The notes beneath the pieces were generated by a model, which made no database searches, had not been told where the DNA came from, and was given only the letters and a program-made list of their open reading frames with translations. Below, piece after piece: positions 18,249 through 25,776 of a stretch of 39,873 bases of DNA (the first letter of the stretch is position 1; every line of letters begins with the position of its first letter). The stretch is from positions 1 through 39,873 of the forward strand of contig JAEZKL010000152.1 in the NCBI GenBank assembly GCA_023415475.1, written 5' to 3'. This DNA is from Bacillota bacterium (lineage in GTDB: Bacteria; Bacillota; Clostridia; Lachnospirales; Lachnospiraceae). The position numbers and the translations under genes were made by a program.

Positions 18249-19607
18249 ATGGCTATTTATGATGTAATCGTAGTAGGCGGGGGTATTTCGGGAGTTATGT
18301 CGGCTATTACTGCAGCCAAAAATGGTGCAAGAACGTTGGTAATAGAGAAGGATGGCTTTATGGGCGGAATGTTAACAGCTGCTGGTGTAGGACCAATGAT
18401 GACATATCATGTGGAGGATCATCAGGTTATAAAGGGGAATACGGGTAAGCTGATTGATCGATTAGTTGAGAAGAAAAAATCACCAGGCCATATCCTAGAT
18501 ACCATCGGATATACCTATACGGTTACGCCCTTTGATGCCGAGGGTATGAAGCATGAGCTTGAGCTGATGCTCCTTGAGAGTGGAGCCAATATCCTTTATC
18601 ATACAATGTTGTCTAGTGTGAAGGTATCAGAGGGTAGGATTGAGAGCTTAACTATCAGCAATAAATCAGGGCTATGTGAAATAAGCGCTAAGGTATATAT
18701 TGATGCTACCGGTGATGGTGACCTTTCCGCATGGGCTGGAGTGGAATTCACAAAGGGAAGAAAAGAGGATGGGGCTTGTCAACCGATGACCATGAATATG
18801 AAGATGTCCAATGTAGACATTGAAGCGGTGAAAGCATTTGTTAAAGAACATCCAGACGAATTCCCATTCCTTAAAGGGAATACAGAAATAGTGGATCAGG
18901 CATCCAGACTCTCTGTTAGTGGATATGAGAATATTGTTAAAAAGGGAAAAGAGGATGGATCACTGGATTTTAATACGGAAGCAATCCTTTTCTTTGAAAC
19001 GAATAATCCCGGAGAAGTCATTGTTAATACAACAAGGATTAGAGGGTTAGATTCAACCGATCCATGGGAGCTGTCCAAGGCGGAAATCGAGGGTAGGAGA
19101 CAAGTACGTAACCTTGAGAAATTTTTACATAAAAAGATTAGAGGCTTTGAAAACGCTGTACTGCTAAGTACAGGACCTAATATTGGGGTAAGGGGATCAC
19201 GTCAGATTAAAGGCTTATATACCTTAACCTTAGAGGATATTGTATCTTCAAAGATCTTTGACGATGTTGTCGCTCATGGTGGATATCCGGTTGATGTTCA
19301 TCATCCGGATGGGAATGGAGAAGTAGTAAAGGAAGAGGATAATATTACAATTGGTACTATGTACAGCGTTCCTTATCGATGTCTGGTCAACAATCAGATT
19401 ACTAATTTAATAACTGTTGGTCGATGTATTTCTGCAAGCTTTGAAGCACAAGGTGCCATAAGAACAACACCGATTGTTGGAGCGATTGCAGAAGCGGGAG
19501 GGGTTGCCGCATATCTTGCAGCTATCAACGGACAAAAAACAAGTGATATTAATATAAAAGAAATGCATGATATATTAATAAAAGCAGGAGCTTATCTAAA
19601 GCTGTAA
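18249..19607 (+). CDS. FAD-dependent oxidoreductase (FAD_oxidored type)
   Basis: This 452-residue soluble flavoprotein has a dinucleotide fold at the N-terminus (DVIVVGGGISGVMSAITAA, then LVIEKDGFMGGMLT). It also has YIDATGDGDLSAWAG near 151-165 and a C-terminal FAD contact, LITVGRCISASFEAQGAIRTTP. This is the FAD_oxidored group, common in carbohydrate-utilisation loci of gut and soil anaerobes and biochemically poorly known. AAGGAAAACGGGG lies before the ATG. It is the last gene of the TetR-linked operon and probably oxidises or desaturates the compound handled by the amidohydrolase and aldolase. The direction of chemistry is not evident. Confidence 0.87.
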   Translation: MAIYDVIVVGGGISGVMSAITAAKNGARTLVIEKDGFMGGMLTAAGVGPMMTYHVEDHQVIKGNTGKLIDRLVEKKKSPGHILDTIGYTYTVTPFDAEGMKHELELMLLESGANILYHTMLSSVKVSEGRIESLTISNKSGLCEISAKVYIDATGDGDLSAWAGVEFTKGRKEDGACQPMTMNMKMSNVDIEAVKAFVKEHPDEFPFLKGNTEIVDQASRLSVSGYENIVKKGKEDGSLDFNTEAILFFETNNPGEVIVNTTRIRGLDSTDPWELSKAEIEGRRQVRNLEKFLHKKIRGFENAVLLSTGPNIGVRGSRQIKGLYTLTLEDIVSSKIFDDVVAHGGYPVDVHHPDGNGEVVKEEDNITIGTMYSVPYRCLVNNQITNLITVGRCISASFEAQGAIRTTPIVGAIAEAGGVAAYLAAINGQKTSDINIKEMHDILIKAGAYLKL

Positions 19608-19653
19608 GATGATTTCTTTTTTGCTTAGAAACCAGTTCTGAAAGATCTTTTAA

Positions 19654-19684
19654 GTCAATCATCTGGTTGTCACCTAGATGATTT
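19654..19684 (+). repeat. Degenerate third copy of the tRNA-Cys 3' end, within a hairpin
   Basis: ATCTGGTTGTCACCT at 19661-19675 matches the end of tRNA-Cys (ATCTGGTTGTCGCCT) at 14 of 15 bases. ACCAGTTC, the other half of the T arm, occurs 22 bases before it (19631-19638). The segment also forms AATCATCTGG/CC-T-AGATGATT. It lies exactly between island blocks A2 and B, so it may be a relic attachment site. Chance is not excluded. Confidence 0.4.
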
Positions 19685-19758
19685 AGTCCGAAAATAGATT
19701 CAAAGCTCATATTTTGGAAATATAACTAAATCAAGGTAAGAATAATGGCATCCCTCAC

Positions 19759-19787
19759 ACAGGTTGGCGGACATTTACCTGTTTTTT
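19759..19787 (+). terminator. Terminator downstream of the FAD oxidoreductase operon
   Basis: ACAGGT (19759-19764) pairs with ACCTGT (19777-19782), followed by six T. The stem is short but the T-run is good, and it stands after the A2 operon and before the convergent block B. Confidence 0.55.
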
Positions 19788-19792
19788 AAGCC

Positions 19793-19852
19793 ATTATGGG
19801 ATGCATATTACCCTTACCTTCTCTGGTTATGAACATTATGCAACAGACCCTT
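19793..19852 (-). repeat. 60-base sequence shared with the right edge of the window
   Basis: Read on the minus strand, this segment aligns without gaps to 39747-39806, about 46 of 60 bases identical; the last 18 (TAATATGCATCCCATAAT) are exact. The outer end, AAGGGTCTGTTGCATAA, looks like an insertion-sequence terminus and touches the stop codon of the CBM9-like gene. It may be the relic end of a mobile element or a small non-coding repeat. Confidence 0.55.
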
Positions 19853-20492
19853 AGTCACATATTAAATCTCCGAAAAAGACTGATTGATGAAAGTCGGGAT
19901 GATCTGTTACGATCGGATTCCAGGACCCATAATGTGGTATCAGAGTTGAATCACCACACTTATAAAAATTACATCTTAAGATCTTTTGAGAGTTGAGATT
20001 GAAATCGTTAAAGTACTTTTGGATAAAATGAAAGGGGATTGATAATGTATATCCCCATTTTACCAATGAATCATCCATATTTTGTATGAATGCTGATATA
20101 TTACATTCCTTTAGAGCATACTCGCTGATTAAGAGTCTTTTATACCTGTCAGAACCAATTCCAACTAAAGCAGCACCTGCCGGATTAATTTCAAAATTAA
20201 TATATCTATCATCGGAAGCAGGTGAAGGCATTAGAAAAAATTCTAAGCAGCTATCCTTATATACTTCATTTGAAACTCCTGTTGCGGTAATTCGCATATT
20301 CTGGAAAGGCTCTAAAGCCTCCATCCTAAGATGGAGGGCAGTAGAAGTATATACTAATTGCGCTATAGCATAAGGTTGATAATCCTTATCCCAAGCAAAG
20401 TGATTTATCTCTGCTATGGGGACACTATTCCATAATGCATTATCATACGTCAGAATTTTGTCATTTACATTTTTAACTTTATATTGCTTCAT
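19851..20492 (-). CDS. CBM9-like carbohydrate-binding protein
   Basis: This 213-residue beta-sandwich protein resembles the family-9-like carbohydrate-binding group. The core is VYKDSCLEFFLMPSPASDDRYINFEINPAG at about 78-106, written here as VYKDSCLEFFLMP then YINFEINPAG, with GSWNPI and HPDFH near the end. No signal peptide is seen, so it would be cytoplasmic. A GTG 13 codons upstream is possible, but the ATG chosen here has AGGAG seven bases before it. It is the last gene of the minus-strand block B operon. Such proteins often accompany sugar-oxidising enzymes in plant-glycan loci. Its stop codon touches the repeat at 19793-19852, so the tail could have been altered by an insertion. Confidence 0.72.
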   Translation of the reverse strand: MKQYKVKNVNDKILTYDNALWNSVPIAEINHFAWDKDYQPYAIAQLVYTSTALHLRMEALEPFQNMRITATGVSNEVYKDSCLEFFLMPSPASDDRYINFEINPAGAALVGIGSDRYKRLLISEYALKECNISAFIQNMDDSLVKWGYTLSIPFHFIQKYFNDFNLNSQKILRCNFYKCGDSTLIPHYGSWNPIVTDHPDFHQSVFFGDLICD

Positions 20493-20560
20493 AAGTTTGC
20501 TCCTATCGCTTTGCATATTCATAGGTGTCACTCCGAGCGCTGTTTAAAGTATCTGGAAAA

Positions 20561-21415
20561 TTATATTTCCTCTAAGTATCTTTTTAAGTTCTCTAATCCA
20601 ACGGTTATACCGGTTATGGGTTCTTCCATACCCTCAAATTCAATTGCCATAAAGCCATCATAGCCTACGTTCTTTAATATACGGAGGCATTGTGTGACTG
20701 GAACATCACCATGTCCTACAATGGTACCCTTTAGATAGTTACGGCTTCTTGATTCAAAATATCCCTGGCCTGGGTTGGGAAGAAGGCCTGATTTAACATG
20801 AAAATCTTTGGCATGTACATAGAAGATATAAGGTGCTATTCTTGCAAAGGCTTTTTCTGGTGCTTCATCGGCGCATAAGAAATTACCCATATCACCTAAT
20901 AAACCGAAATTTTCATGAGCCACCATACGGTAAAGCTTTTCTACGCGCTCACTATCCTGACAGAAATATCCATGGTTTTCCACTGTAGTTCGAATACCCT
21001 TGGCTGCAGCATAGATTGTAATTTCCCTACATGCATCACTAAGAAGTGGTAATATGGTATCAAAGGGTCTGCCATCTCCCCTGGTTGCATCATGGCGAAC
21101 GATATTGACGCCCAAAATCTCAGCAATATCAATCATTTTCTTAACTCGTTCAATCTCTGCTTGGGTATCACCATTACTTCCCAATATAAAATCTGCACCA
21201 AAGGTAAAGCAGGATATCTTGATACCTTGTTTCCCGCATTCTGTGGCGAGAATCCTGGCGTACTCTTCGCTGGTAGTACCTTCTGGTGGAAGGATATCTA
21301 CAAATTCAATGGCTTCAAAACCGATTTCCTTGGCTTTTGCAATGCAATCAAACTGGGTCATTTTATCAGAAGTCATTAATTTTTGAAAACTATAGGAACT
21401 AACTGCTATTTTCAT
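20561..21415 (-). CDS. Sugar phosphate isomerase/epimerase (xylose-isomerase-like TIM barrel)
   Basis: This 284-residue AP-endonuclease-2-type TIM barrel has all four expected metal ligands: Glu in TTVENHGYF, Asp in LLGDMGNF, His in YVHAKDF and Glu in MAIEFEG. The start MKIAVSSYSFQKL is typical. Relatives include IolE/IolI, tagatose epimerases and 3-keto-glycoside-processing enzymes. It is third in the minus-strand operon, 19 bases after the Gfo/Idh/MocA gene. The two very different barrels in one operon suggest successive steps on one substrate rather than duplicates. A sugar phosphate need not be the substrate, despite the family name. Confidence 0.85.
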   Translation of the reverse strand: MKIAVSSYSFQKLMTSDKMTQFDCIAKAKEIGFEAIEFVDILPPEGTTSEEYARILATECGKQGIKISCFTFGADFILGSNGDTQAEIERVKKMIDIAEILGVNIVRHDATRGDGRPFDTILPLLSDACREITIYAAAKGIRTTVENHGYFCQDSERVEKLYRMVAHENFGLLGDMGNFLCADEAPEKAFARIAPYIFYVHAKDFHVKSGLLPNPGQGYFESRSRNYLKGTIVGHGDVPVTQCLRILKNVGYDGFMAIEFEGMEEPITGITVGLENLKRYLEEI

Positions 21416-21434
21416 TATATTTTTTTACCTCACT

Positions 21435-22493
21435 TTATATAATTACTTCATGACCGGTTTTAGCCGATTCATAGATCGCATCCAAGATAGTCATAATATC
21501 GATACCATCCTGTGCCGGTGAAAGACAAGCTGTTCCCTCGGTTAAGCAAGCTACAAAGTGATTGATCTCATTTTCAAACAATCCATCAAAGCTTAAGGAT
21601 GTTTCGGCATCTAGTGTAATATTGGATAAGTAATCGTTAATTTCATTGTATATTTCCAATTCGGGATTTAATTTGGCACCACCCTTAGTTCCAAATAACT
21701 CAATCTTGCCTTCATCCTTTTTAATATTTAGACTGAAGCTTGTCTCAATTGATAATACAGCCCCATTGTCAAAACGTATCATTGCTGTTGCAAGATCCTC
21801 TACATCGCAAATATCATTTTCAGTGGCACTGGATGCTTGATAAAACTTCTTTCCCTTGATATTTTTACGGTCAGCCAGCTTATGGAACGTTGCTCCGTAT
21901 ACAGAAATAGGTTTTGGGTTACCCAGTAAAAACCTTACAAGGTCAATGACATGTACACCCAGATCAATCAATGGACCACCACCGGAGCGTGATTTATCAC
22001 CAAACCATCCGCCTGGGTTACCCTTTCTTCTCAGGTAGGTAGCTTTCGCATAGTAAATATCGCCAAAATAATCAGTATCTATAAATTCCTTTAATATTTT
22101 ACAGTCGTTACCGTATCTTCTTACAAAGCCAATCATTAATAATTTATTATTCTTATCTGCAGCTTCCTTCATAGCTCTTGCATCTTCTGCAGAAACAGAC
22201 ATAGGTTTTTCGCACAAAACATGCTTACCCGCATTCAGTGCTGCTATGGTGCAAGGAGCATGCGCACTATTCCAGGTGCATACACTGACTGCATCAATTT
22301 CTTTAAGTGATAGCATTTCATTCATATCAGTAAAGGTATGTTTTATACCGTATTTGTCTGCCATATATCGTAAACGTTGTTCATTCAGGTCACAAAAAGC
22401 ATAAAGCTCCACATTACTGTTTTTCAGATAACCTGCTATGTGTGATTCAGAGATAGAACCGGTGCCAATGATGCCTACCTTAAGTTTATTCAT
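21435..22493 (-). CDS. Gfo/Idh/MocA-family dehydrogenase
   Basis: This 352-residue NAD(P)-dependent sugar or inositol dehydrogenase has the Rossmann motif KVGIIGTGSISESH, the catalytic-Lys motif VLCEKPMSV near 93-101 and the C-terminal SGGGPLIDLGVHVIDLVRFLLG, with the Asp and His expected for hydride transfer. A TTG three codons upstream is also open, but it would sit almost on top of the AGGAGG; the ATG here leaves ten bases. It lies 14 bases after the barrel gene at 22508. Together they fit oxidation of a ring hydroxyl followed by isomerisation or elimination. Compared with the enzyme at 5742, this one has the complete canonical active site. Confidence 0.9.
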   Translation of the reverse strand: MNKLKVGIIGTGSISESHIAGYLKNSNVELYAFCDLNEQRLRYMADKYGIKHTFTDMNEMLSLKEIDAVSVCTWNSAHAPCTIAALNAGKHVLCEKPMSVSAEDARAMKEAADKNNKLLMIGFVRRYGNDCKILKEFIDTDYFGDIYYAKATYLRRKGNPGGWFGDKSRSGGGPLIDLGVHVIDLVRFLLGNPKPISVYGATFHKLADRKNIKGKKFYQASSATENDICDVEDLATAMIRFDNGAVLSIETSFSLNIKKDEGKIELFGTKGGAKLNPELEIYNEINDYLSNITLDAETSLSFDGLFENEINHFVACLTEGTACLSPAQDGIDIMTILDAIYESAKTGHEVII

Positions 22494-22507
22494 CCTATGC
22501 AATCCTC

Positions 22508-23356
22508 CTAAAGGCTTATTATTTTGTTATTAAGAAATGAAATAGCGTTTCTGATATCCTTTTCAGGATCATCCCCTACTTCTCGTTCTATGGTTAAAAA
22601 TCCTTGATATTTGATATCATCTAAAGCTTTTAAATACTCTGTGAAATTAACATCACCTTCACCTAGCGGAAGTTCTATAAAAGCTTGACCGGATTGTATT
22701 TCTTCTTCAATGATGCCGTATACGATTTCAGGATCCTTCACAAGCAGTCTTCTGCCATCCTTCGCGTGAGTATGTACGATATAATCCTTGAGGGTATAAA
22801 CTGCTTTCACAGGGTCATCACCTGTTACCATAACAAAATTAGCCGGATCAAGATTAACGGCAACCCCTTTAGAATGTAAACCATCGAGGAACTCCTTTAA
22901 GGTTACTGCAATTTCAGGACCGGTCTCAATCGCAAAATGAGCATCTAATTCGTCAGCAAAACGACTTAAAGTATAACAGGCTTCCTGCATTATTTTATAT
23001 CGCTCATGATTCTTATCTTGCGGAATAACACCGATATGTGTGGTTATAATATTTGTTTCTAAATCCTTAGCAAGCTCCATGATACGCATAGATTTTTCAA
23101 TAAGCAGCGGATTCTTTTCTTTGTTTCCGAAGCCATGGCCTAAATCACCACATAAAGCGGAGAATATCAGTCCATTTGATTTTACCATGTTAAGAAGTTC
23201 TTTTCTTTTGCTAGAAGTTAATTGTTCCGGTGAGAACTGACCGGAAGTAGCATACATCTGAAGACCTTTTGCTCCGAGTGCAGCAGATTTTTCTATTGCT
23301 GTTTTTGGATCCATTTTAAATGAATCTAGCATTACCCCAATTGGGAATTTGTACAT
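22508..23356 (-). CDS. Sugar phosphate isomerase/epimerase, second type
   Basis: This 282-residue xylose-isomerase-like TIM barrel has Glu in FAIETGPE, Asp in VNLDPANF, His in IVHTHAKDG and Glu in LTIEREVG as the metal tetrad. It differs clearly from the barrel at 20561, for example in the GVMLDSFKMDPKTAIEKSA start. It is the first gene of the block B operon, with AAGGAAGG before its ATG, and diverges from the AraC regulator. The probable role is isomerisation, epimerisation or elimination on the product of the Gfo/Idh/MocA enzyme. Substrate unknown. Confidence 0.85.
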   Translation of the reverse strand: MYKFPIGVMLDSFKMDPKTAIEKSAALGAKGLQMYATSGQFSPEQLTSSKRKELLNMVKSNGLIFSALCGDLGHGFGNKEKNPLLIEKSMRIMELAKDLETNIITTHIGVIPQDKNHERYKIMQEACYTLSRFADELDAHFAIETGPEIAVTLKEFLDGLHSKGVAVNLDPANFVMVTGDDPVKAVYTLKDYIVHTHAKDGRRLLVKDPEIVYGIIEEEIQSGQAFIELPLGEGDVNFTEYLKALDDIKYQGFLTIEREVGDDPEKDIRNAISFLNNKIISL

Positions 23357-23420
23357 AATAACCTTCCTTTCCGATGCATCCTATGAAATATTTTAGCATG
23401 CTTATTATACGGCATTTACG

Positions 23421-23449
23421 TTGTTAATTTTATAGCCTTATTGTATAAT
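23421..23449 (+). promoter_or_regulatory. Promoter of the block B AraC regulator
   Basis: TTGTTA at 23421-23426 and TATAAT at 23444-23449 are separated by 17 bases. The expected start is near 23456, about 80 bases before the AraC ATG. The 180-base gap also has to hold the divergent operon promoter, which I cannot place with confidence. Confidence 0.65.
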
Positions 23450-23538
23450 CAAAGTATAATACAGTAAAGAGTTGAAATTGCTACAAATTAACACGATATT
23501 GCTTGGGAAACATTCCCATCGATATAGATAGGAGAATG

Positions 23539-24375
23539 ATGAATTATAATGATTCTTATGAACTGCATACTTACGAACGACATACTTATAAGGACCCTTC
23601 TTTTCCATTTATTTTTCATCTAGATACGATGAGTCCTTATCAATCGAGCTTTTTGTCTCATTGGCACGAGAATATAGAGATTTTATGTGTTATCGAAGGT
23701 AGTATCACAGTAAGGTCTGATGCAAATATTGTTACAGCTTATGAAGATGATATAGTGTTTATAAACTCTAATAATGTTCATCACATACAAACAGGAGAAT
23801 TGAAATCGAAATATTTTTGTCTTATCATAGATTCAAAATTTTGTGAAGAAAATGGATTGAATACAGAGGAAATTATCTTTCAAAGATTAATCACCGATCA
23901 ATATGTAAAGGAAAAGTATCTTATCATCACGGAAGAGTTTAGAATGCAAAAAGCGCTTTACAAGGAAGCGATTAAGTCTTTTGCTATGGAGATGCTAATT
24001 TATCTTTATCGTGAATATACGTTATCTGAAACTATGCTCTCAAATAAGAGTACAACAGAAAAGATCGTAATAATTAAAAAATCAATTCGGTATATACAAG
24101 ATAACTATAATAAAAATATCTCGGTGACAGATATCGCTGCGGATTCGGGGGTGAGTAAGTATTATTTTTGTCACCTTTTCAAAGAGTATACAGGAATTAC
24201 TACCGTCAAATATATTAATGTATTGCGGTGTGAGAAAGCGAAGCAATTGTTGCAAAGTGGTAAGTATCGAGTGGAAGAAGCAGCATATCTATGCGGCTTT
24301 GAGAATTTATCGTATTTTTCGAAAACATATAAAAAATATATGGGCTGCTTGCCTTCAACCTCAAAAAAAACATAA
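23539..24375 (+). CDS. AraC-family regulator with cupin sensor
   Basis: This 278-residue cytoplasmic regulator has an N-terminal cupin sensor with SHWHENIEILCVIEG, the usual His-x-His-x4-Glu start. The C-terminal double helix-turn-helix reads ISVTDIAADSGVSKYYFCHLFKEYTGI, then EEAAYLCGFENLSYFSKTYKKYMGCLP. The frame is open to a TTG at 23503, but GATAGGAG lies just before the tandem ATG codons; I chose the second. It diverges from the block B operon and probably activates it. The last residues, PSTSKKT, replace the usual PSEYR ending, and the stop is only 25 bases from the right island border, so the tail may have been reshaped by the junction. Confidence 0.87.
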   Translation: MNYNDSYELHTYERHTYKDPSFPFIFHLDTMSPYQSSFLSHWHENIEILCVIEGSITVRSDANIVTAYEDDIVFINSNNVHHIQTGELKSKYFCLIIDSKFCEENGLNTEEIIFQRLITDQYVKEKYLIITEEFRMQKALYKEAIKSFAMEMLIYLYREYTLSETMLSNKSTTEKIVIIKKSIRYIQDNYNKNISVTDIAADSGVSKYYFCHLFKEYTGITTVKYINVLRCEKAKQLLQSGKYRVEEAAYLCGFENLSYFSKTYKKYMGCLPSTSKKT

Positions 24376-24400
24376 AACTAACGCATTAATAAAGTGGTTT

Positions 24401-24422
24401 AGTTCAAATCTGGTTGTCGCCT
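24401..24422 (+). repeat. attR-like repeat: displaced tRNA-Cys 3' fragment
   Basis: These 22 bases are identical to 4592-4613, the tRNA-Cys 3' end, but no tRNA body precedes them. This is the far border of the island. The 24376-24697 gap holds this repeat, the terminator after it, and about 240 bases in which I see no gene. Confidence 0.85.
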
Positions 24423-24424
24423 TG

Positions 24425-24456
24425 AAAAAGAGAGGACGAATTTGTCTTCTCTTTTT
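24425..24456 (+). terminator. Strong terminator, probably the original one of tRNA-Cys
   Basis: AAAAAGAGAGGAC (24425-24437) pairs with GTCTTCTCTTTTT (24444-24456) with a single G-T pair and a six-base loop, ending in a T-run. It starts two bases after the tRNA fragment, exactly where a tRNA terminator belongs. Confidence 0.85.
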
Positions 24457-24697
24457 ATATGCTCAGTAAGCACAAGTTCTGAAGTGTAAATACCCCCAAT
24501 CCGCTCGGCACTGGGAAGGATACAGTCTAAGCCAAGGGTGTCTATCGTGGGAAGGCATCAAGGTTATGAAAAGTATTCATTTTTACTCTATTATCAACTC
24601 TAATATGTCATGATAAAAATTCATATGTTATAATTAAAATGCTAAATTCTTCAATATTGAAGCAAACTACTGGATAGAGAGGCAGTGAAAGAAAAGA

Positions 24698-25651
24698 ATG
24701 AAATACATAGAGGGTAAACGGGTTCATATACCGGCGAAAACAGAATATATTAACAGAAAGTTTCTGGATATCCAATATGCCGATGGAAATGAAAGAAGAC
24801 AGTTGGATCTATATCTTCCGAATGAAGGGGAGGGACCCTACCCTGTTGTCATAGATATTTTCGGAGGTGGATGGTTCTTTGGCAATAAGAGCTCACATAA
24901 GCTTGAACCGGCATTACAACTGAACAGAAAAGGCTTTGCAGTGGCCAGTATTAACTATTCCCTCAGTTACCAGCAGCAATTTCCGGTGCAGATAGATGAG
25001 ATTAAGGCTGCGATCCGCTATATAAAAGCCAATGCAGCAAAGTATGATCTGGATCCCAACCGAGTTGCCTTGATGGGGGAATCCGCCGGAGCACATTATG
25101 CAGCACTCTGTGCATTGTCCTCTTCCTGTAATATGCTGGAGGATAAGGAAGCCTGGGGAAATGCACAGGTCACCAGTGAAGTACAAGCGGTGATTGCAGT
25201 GTACTGCCCCACGAAACTCGATATACTCAAAGAAGAACTGGATGTATTGGGGCTCGAACCCACCTTTTTGGAGGTAGGAGAAGCGGATTCAATGGAAGGG
25301 ATGTTGTTTGGCAGGAGAAGACCGTCAGAGGTGCCTGAGCTGGTTAAATTAGCAGACCCTCATACCTATGTAAACAAAAACTGCCCGCCGTTTTTATTCC
25401 TTCATGGTGATAAGGATCAATGTATCCCTATTCTTCAAAGCATGACCCTGGCTGCATCGATTAAGCAGGCAGCAGGTCTTGACAGAGTGGAATATCACAT
25501 CATTGAAGGAGCAAGGCATAATCTGGCTGATTTTGAGACAGAGGAAATCTATGAAATAGAAGAGACCTTTTTAAGAAGAGTATTTGCAACTATGCAGAAC
25601 AATGACCCTATAACAGCGAGGAAATCCGCAGGATTTTCGAGCCTGTTCTAA
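24698..25651 (+). CDS. Alpha/beta-hydrolase, carbohydrate esterase-like
   Basis: This 317-residue cytoplasmic serine esterase has the oxyanion-hole segment VIDIFGGGWFFGNK near 50-63, the nucleophile elbow GESAGAH with Ser129, the acid in LHGDKDQCIP and the His in EGARHNLADF. This is the BD-FAE/lipase-like esterase pattern often found with xylan-degrading genes. It heads the right-hand locus, upstream of YesN/YesM, the transporter and the beta-xylosidase, so removal of acetyl or feruloyl groups from imported xylo-oligosaccharides is likely. The ribosome site is weak (AAAGAAAAG). Substrate is inferred from neighbours only. Confidence 0.85.
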   Translation: MKYIEGKRVHIPAKTEYINRKFLDIQYADGNERRQLDLYLPNEGEGPYPVVIDIFGGGWFFGNKSSHKLEPALQLNRKGFAVASINYSLSYQQQFPVQIDEIKAAIRYIKANAAKYDLDPNRVALMGESAGAHYAALCALSSSCNMLEDKEAWGNAQVTSEVQAVIAVYCPTKLDILKEELDVLGLEPTFLEVGEADSMEGMLFGRRRPSEVPELVKLADPHTYVNKNCPPFLFLHGDKDQCIPILQSMTLAASIKQAAGLDRVEYHIIEGARHNLADFETEEIYEIEETFLRRVFATMQNNDPITARKSAGFSSLF

Positions 25652-25776
25652 ACACATGATACATATAATTCTGCGAAGCTGACATTTTTGGATAGTTACG
25701 AGTATTTAGTTTATCAATGGAAACATACCTTATGAAAGAGAAACCGGACATCGTATTGTTTATAAAGGAGGGTTTT

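Larger units (their letters stand above)
4592..24422. mobile_element. Probable genomic island inserted at the tRNA-Cys 3' end
   Basis: The segment is bounded by exact 22-bp direct repeats of the tRNA-Cys 3' end (4592-4613 and 24401-24422), the classic footprint of a tyrosine recombinase using a tRNA gene as attB. The repeat unit is 19,809 bp. The cargo is three metabolic blocks plus an acyltransferase-like gene. No integrase, excisionase, relaxase, phage or transposase gene can be read inside, so the island is either decayed, moved in trans, or has lost its recombinase. The left half is clearly more AT-rich than the flanks. Both junctions are seen directly in the sequence; the mobility history is inference. 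Confidence 0.75.

Noticed and set aside
20086..20373. 95-codon plus-strand frame opposite the CBM9-like gene
   Set aside because: It is antisense to a gene with clear family motifs and has no ribosome site; likewise other antisense frames such as 21054-21386 and 35336-35755.
24457..24697. Possible gene remnant between the terminator and the esterase
   Set aside because: All three plus-strand frames are short and give no recognisable protein; nothing could be supported.
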